Shown: positions 19,690 through 23,950 of the stretch, in pieces
How positions within the stretch are numbered: position 1 is the first letter of the stretch
How the letters are laid out: the number at the start of each line of letters is the position of its first letter
Source: Fragilaria radians
Taxonomy: Eukaryota; Bacillariophyta; Fragilariophyceae; Fragilariales; Fragilariaceae
Direction: 5' to 3'
Assembly: GCA_900642245.1 (NCBI GenBank)
Contig: CAAAJI010000082.1
Coordinates: 95,985-119,934, forward strand
Length of the DNA: 23,950 nt
The notes under the pieces: generated by a model
Told to the model about the DNA's origin: nothing
Databases searched by the model: none
Seen by the model: only the letters and a program-made list of their open reading frames with translations
Position numbers and translations under genes: made by a program

Positions 19690-21048
19690 ATCAAAACGGG
19701 GCTCTTGATTAAACAAATCATTCTCTTTCTCATATGTCACTATTTTCTTTAAGCATAGCATAGTTTCTCTTGGTGTTACGTAAAGCTCCTCTGAAACTGT
19801 ATCTTCATCATGAACTGCTGCAGCCAGAATATGAATGTGCACATCACGATTCTTCTAATCATCATCTTTATCCGCCTCCTTGCACACGGCAATCAGAATT
19901 GCAACTAAAATAGCTCATTGAATGGTGTATGTCTCAATGCCATCCCAAACATAATGAATCTTCTCAAAACCTGTTCACTAGGTGCTACCCTTCATTTTCG
20001 ACTGCTTCTTTAGTTACTGATTCAATTTCGTTCTTAAACAATGCCTCAAACACACATGAGATTAAAAAAATGAATTGTTTCAATCAGTGAAACACCTTTT
20101 CAGGATGCAGCAAAACTCTGATAGCATAAAAACCTGCAATTACATAGCAAGATCTCCTTCATCTTCCCTGCTTTCAAAACATTCTAACAGCTGCAGAGTC
20201 CGCACCTTGTGGAAAGTGCCCTTACACTTTAAAGGACTCTAGAAACCAAAAGAATAAGAAACTTGTTTCGCTTTTCATCCTTGTCAACAATGCGGACAGG
20301 GGCATTATCTAGAAACATAATAATATTCCTGTTCCCAACTAGCATGTATCATGAAATAGATTTTATAACTAATGACTTGCTATTCAATTTGTACACCATT
20401 TTAAGTCAACGCAATGTAATGTTTCAAGAGCAACCATTTTTCTTAGATCCACCAATTAGGAGCAGACGTAAATGATTCTCTAGTGGTACTGCATTTGGCT
20501 GACACTTTACCCTTTACCACTTTTCTCAGAGATGACTCAGTCTTCATTGAGGAAGAACCCATATTGAAATATTGGCAGCAGTCTACTCTTCGCAAACAGA
20601 TGCCACGAAATCTTTCAAGCTGTCAACATTTTAGTAGGCTTTCCATTTATCAAGCTATCAATTGGAATCCTTAAAGTCAGTCTCTGCTTTGAACGCTTCA
20701 AGATCTGACAAAGCTTTCTTTTGAAAGGATGGGTGCACTAATTGCAAACTTGTTCCCTTGAGCAATGCAAACCATCTCCACAAAACTATATTGCCATTTC
20801 CTTACCACGATGGAGTCCATTCATTTTTATTGTTTGCATTGGTGTTCCTTCATTTAGCAAAAGATTTTGTTCACATGCCGTTTGAATGTTCCCATGCTTT
20901 TATGAATTAAAAAACAAAGCCTGTAGTGCATTTCCTTCACAAATTAGCGTAATAGCATCTGAGTAATGTCTAGGAATACAACTTTACCTTTCTTTTTGAC
21001 TTCCAACTTGCACTATTCGTCTCACAACACCCCGGGAAAAATAGGGTA
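19267..21048 (-). mobile_element. Candidate pogo/Tigger-type DNA transposon remnant with TA-flanked ends
   Basis: The transposase fossil is bracketed by possible inverted ends. The left end reads TA then CCCCGGTAAAAACGGG inward on plus. The right end reads TA then CCCTATTTTTCCCGGGG inward on minus. Both have CCC, an A/T run and CGGG, and 22-25 bp further in both have a GAYGR-TAGTG element. An alternative left end at 19313 (CCCTATTT) matches the first eight bases of the right end exactly but lacks the flanking TA. TA target sites are expected for this superfamily. The match is imperfect, so the boundaries are tentative. Confidence 0.4.
19690..21000 (-). pseudogene. Degenerate pogo/Tigger-like (DDE_1, CENP-B-type HTH) transposase
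   Basis: Read on the minus strand, fragments in shifting frames match pogo-family landmarks in the right order. A CENP-B-type HTH is seen as QGNKFAISAPILSKESF (about 20760-20700) and KKALSDLEAF...DFKDSN (about 20735-20660). Next come FNMGSSSMK at the usual DE(T/S)GL position (about 20565), LRLLLIGGSKKNGC (about 20460-20420), NRNIIMFLDNAPVR, the second DDE Asp block (about 20330-20290), an IHYVWDGIETYTIQ segment (about 19955-19915) and an acidic tail with SEELYVTPRETMLCLKKI (about 19790-19735). Many stops and frameshifts show it is dead. Family assignment is by recognition, with no search run. The small plus-strand open frames here at 20263-20674 are shadows. Confidence 0.72.
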
Positions 21049-23313
21049 GAATGTATGAGGAATGATTAAGCATAACCAATTAGCACACACACTGGTTATA
21101 GATTATGCATTTGCCACTATCTTGTAGGGAAATCCTTACTAGAATGTCTTTCAGAAAGATATCCAATATAAGGCCGCTTCATTTGAAAAGATTGTGTTAA
21201 GTAGCCAATGTATCCTATAAGGAGAGAATGTTACCTTGAGGTTTACTGTGGACGAAAGCTGAAATCGATATCAAATGGCAATACAGTGCTTCAAGAAGTA
21301 GTCCCACAGTACACTCGCTCTATAAAAGTACAACTTTAAAAAAGAACGATGAAACAAGCATTATACTATTGTTCGCACTTCATGAGGAGCAAAAGAGAAA
21401 AAGAAAATGCGCGACAAACATTCGTTTCAATTTCTCAATAATTCATATTCAGATTTCTGCAGTAGCAAAAGATTAGATAGAAAATTTTTTCAATTACCTG
21501 CTTCCACAGTCTTGCTGGCGTTTTGCTTCGAGCTTCCAAGATCATATATACGTGTTTAGGTGTATTCTCCACTTAAAGATATATATTTGAGATTATTTTG
21601 AACCCTTCTGTACTAACATTATTGACAATATTCTTTCTGAGGTATATTGAAGCCATAAATTTTAAAGTGAATTGTGTCCAATCATCATTAAACCTGCTAA
21701 CCATAATCATGAAATATCAAACCAACAAAGCAGATATTTGTCATTCTGAAAAAGTAACGCAAATATTCCATCAACGTATAATGAATCAACCAAATCAAGA
21801 GATACCATATAAGTATCTAATACCAAGTAATAAATGTAACAACTTTCCTTCTATCATACATCATCTTGCTTTCAAGCCATTCGCATCCCTTTTTTTACTC
21901 TTACCTTTATATATGGAAAATAGAATATTGGAACCTTGAAGAATGAAATACAGTACTACTGTAAATCACATTATTCTGATTTGCAGTTGCCAGCATTGTC
22001 CTCATTTGTTGTGAAAATAAAGAATTTTGCAACACAATTCAATTTTGTGCTTTACGATATTCATGATCCGCATGGTTTTTACAAGATATTTATTTTCAAT
22101 CACCACATCTCACTCTTTTTCGTGGATTTTTTTGATGAGATTGATAAATACTTCAAGATGTTTGTGCTAATGTGCAGTTGTGCAAAGGTGATATTAAGTG
22201 GAAAATGCTTTTTTGACCTCGAGGTAAAGTTAGGTATATAAATTTGCTTCCAAAAAAAGTTGTCACTTTCATCGAATTCTAGACGAGAATTAATTCTGTG
22301 ACATAAGCTTAGTAGTATAAATGATTTTGTTCTGGAGAGTGTTGCACACAATCTTTTTCAAATCTAATTTATTCTCTGCAGAAATGCTGTTCGTAGACAG
22401 ATCATGTTTCCTTCCCTTTCTTTTTCACTGGCATAAGTCTAAGCCACACCTGCTTCGATTTTTACTATATATTTATGGATTAGTTCCCTATTCTGACTTT
22501 TTGTGCAAAATATTGAAGTACTAATTCTTTATTGAACGTTTCACTCCTAGCTTTTGAATTGCTAATATTCGATCCCTGACAAACCAGGTCTATTGAACAT
22601 TTGTTACTCTGCATTTCGCAAAGGGGTATTTATTTCATTGATTCTATGAAGTGTGCTAGAATCTAAAACTGTTAATCCTGTCGATTCTTCTTACAATTCA
22701 AAATCAAGGCGATGCGGAATGATTATGAGGTAAATCGTAGCATGCTTAAGACTTCTAATGTCTTTTTCTCTTCTTTCCAAATAATATTCCTATTTTACTG
22801 TTTGGTGGATTTAATTTGCATTCAGAGTTGGAGCGAAATAAGGTTTTACAGTTGTTGTTTGTTGTATCTTAGCTTTTGAATGACTCTATTTTGCCTGATC
22901 TACATCTGTAATTATGAGCCCTAGCACAATTTCACTTTTCGTTGTGGTAAAATAGAGTATTCAAAAGTGTTTTCAATTGTGGAAGTATCGCAGTGTCGCG
23001 AGCACCAAAATCAATGGTGGGACGAAAATTGGATTCATTCGGTTTCGTTTAATAGGCAGAAAATCTATTGTAGAGCAAAGTATCGGATATATAGAGATAC
23101 ATCGGTATATTAAATTTTTTTCAAGTAAGTAGCAATCATACAAGGAGCTTATATTCCATTCTTTTCCAATTTAGAGATAATAATCTGAGATTAAAATATA
23201 ACTTGACAGAGCATAGTCTAAAGCGATGAGGAGGAAGAAATCAATCAAGAAGAAAGGGAGCTAAGATTTCATAAACTATTTGTTCAGTGTATTTTACCTC
23301 GTGAACAAAACAT
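21049..23313. other. AT-rich intergenic stretch without a supported gene
   Basis: About 2.3 kb of AT-rich DNA. The longest open frames (21598-21939 and 21936-22241 plus, 22100-22351 minus) have low-complexity, hydrophobic or Asn/Lys/Ile-rich translations with no recognisable domain. A TATAAAAG at 21321-21328 and intron-like GTAAGT...TTTAG at 23125-23174 on plus have no convincing gene attached. No tRNA, rRNA or tandem array was recognised. It must include the 3' UTR of the right-hand gene. Confidence 0.5.
22925..22981. repeat. Imperfect inverted repeat (two 7-bp arms)
   Basis: CACAATT (22925-22931) and CACTTTT (22933-22939) pair with AAAAGTG (22963-22969) and AATTGTG (22975-22981), with an asymmetric internal bulge (1 versus 5 nt) and a 23-nt loop. 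It could be a hairpin in a transcript, a small transposon relic or chance in AT-rich DNA. Confidence 0.35.
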
Positions 23314-23950
23314 TTAACTAGATATTAGCTCCGAATAGTCATGCAATAGCTGAGGTGGCTTGGAAAGTACAGCAAATAGCTCATCTTCCTTCTTTCGTGC
23401 TTGTATTTCTTGGTCTGTTAATCGACTTCGTTTCCTTGACGTATCCTTGATTAGCTCTTCTAATTCCATTTCCATTCGTCGTTCAAATCCAGGACCAAAG
23501 TAAAGCTGTGCAGCGACAGTGTGTTGTTGCCTCTGTTGTCCTCGTCTGCTGGTACTTTCCTTTGGGAGGACGGAGGTGTCCAAGTTATCACAGTCGTCGT
23601 CAGCAGCAGCATAAAGTGGTACTGCATTTAATGTAGAATCCTCGATGGCCCTTTGGATATCCTTTTGAGTCAATTGTTCCCCTGGAGGCATTTCAGGGAG
23701 ATCACCATCCTGCTGTCCCATGCGTAGCTGGATGGCCCTTTCGACGATCCTTCCAAAAAAGTCGTATCCTAGATATGCCAAGGCTTCTGTTGTAACTTCA
23801 TCAGGTGGTGCCAAGTCTGATTTTGGATCAAAGCCAACCCAATGCAAGAACTTGACAGAAATAATACTCATATAATCCCATACACCATCTTTTCGTCGTC
23901 CAGGTCCGCCAGTTCGGGTTCGTTCCCATTCCTGTTCTTCTCGATCTGGT
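23314..23950 (-). CDS. Histone-fold protein, C-terminal part, possibly SPT3-like (5' end outside window)
   Basis: The frame ends at a TAA (23314-23316) and stays open to the right edge, so about 211 codons of the C-terminus are visible. The Met codon at 23869-23871 is internal: upstream codons read DREEQEWERTRTGG and continue. A histone-fold pattern is seen: helix-like TTEALAYLGYDFFGRIVERAIQ, then a loop and LTQKDIQRAIED, the usual third-helix start. The EWERxR...W preface and a late histone fold recall the C-terminal fold of SPT3 of SAGA; TAF or TADA1 proteins are alternatives. The final ~100 residues are Gln/Arg/Glu-rich with a basic SRKRSR patch and no clear domain. A nuclear transcription-complex role is inferred. 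Confidence 0.75.
   Translation of the reverse strand, partial: PDREEQEWERTRTGGPGRRKDGVWDYMSIISVKFLHWVGFDPKSDLAPPDEVTTEALAYLGYDFFGRIVERAIQLRMGQQDGDLPEMPPGEQLTQKDIQRAIEDSTLNAVPLYAAADDDCDNLDTSVLPKESTSRRGQQRQQHTVAAQLYFGPGFERRMEMELEELIKDTSRKRSRLTDQEIQARKKEDELFAVLSKPPQLLHDYSELISS

Noticed and set aside
20263..20674. Two short plus-strand open frames
   Set aside because: They are antisense shadows of the transposase fossil and have no recognisable domain.
20640..20760. The phrase LQLVHPSFQKKALSDLEAF first looked like a dynein heavy chain fragment
   Set aside because: The overlapping frame QGNKFAISAPILSKESF and downstream FLDNAP fit a CENP-B-type pogo transposase in order; no other dynein landmark follows.
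21321..21328. TATAAAAG TATA-like box on the plus strand
   Set aside because: No gene follows; the nearest ATG frame is 31 codons without features.
21598..22241. Two overlapping plus-strand open frames of 113 and 101 codons
   Set aside because: AT-rich, Ile/Phe/Asn-heavy translations with no motif, and the first lacks an ATG start. Lengths are expected by chance here.
22565..22580. TTCGATCCC resembling a tRNA B box
   Set aside because: No matching A box, acceptor stem or anticodon arm could be folded around it.
22706..23274. A possible small multi-exon plus-strand gene (ATG at 22714, intron-like signals, basic KKSIKKKGS ending near 23270)
   Set aside because: The middle exons cannot be joined with credible donor sites and the frame is interrupted; no family is recognised.
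23869..23871. The ATG at 23871 as the start of the histone-fold gene
   Set aside because: The frame is open and protein-like up to the window edge (EQEWERTRTGGPGRRKDGVW), so this Met is internal.

Overview
This is nuclear DNA from a compact, AT-rich eukaryotic genome. It has long coding sequences, very few and very short introns (60, 61 and 60 nt, with GTAAGT or GTACGT donors and TTTAG-type acceptors), and no bacterial operon or ribosome-binding signals. Gene style and domain combinations fit a stramenopile best, most likely an oomycete (an Albugo-like genome is my guess). No organism-specific marker was tested.

Layout from left to right: (1) positions 1-7198, minus strand, hold most of a very large CHD6-9-like chromatin remodeller (2339 residues visible, C-terminus beyond the left edge). 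(2) 7199-8140 is a divergent promoter region without a supported gene. (3) 8141-11749, plus strand, is a single-exon DENND4-like Rab exchange factor with DENN domains, a PPR-like segment and a C-terminal zinc ribbon. (4) 11750-12071 is a short convergent spacer that carries a diverged second copy of the last ~19 codons of the DENN gene. (5) 12072-19142, minus strand, is a single-exon 2356-residue cyclophilin fusion with six copies of a helical FY/KYNP module and Nup50-like NPF repeats. (6) 19143-23313 is gene-poor. It holds a heavily broken pogo/Tigger-type transposase (about 19690-21000) with candidate ends near 19269 and 21046, then about 2.3 kb with no gene I can support. (7) 23314-23950, minus strand, is the 3' end of a histone-fold protein, possibly SPT3-like.

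The two flanking genes are nuclear chromatin or transcription proteins, and the cyclophilin fusion may be nuclear too. The DENN protein belongs to membrane traffic. Nothing suggests a co-regulated cluster. The most unusual content is protein architecture: a tandem chromodomain split by an HMG-bromodomain-PHD cassette, a PDZ-like domain inside the same remodeller, and the repeat-rich cyclophilin.
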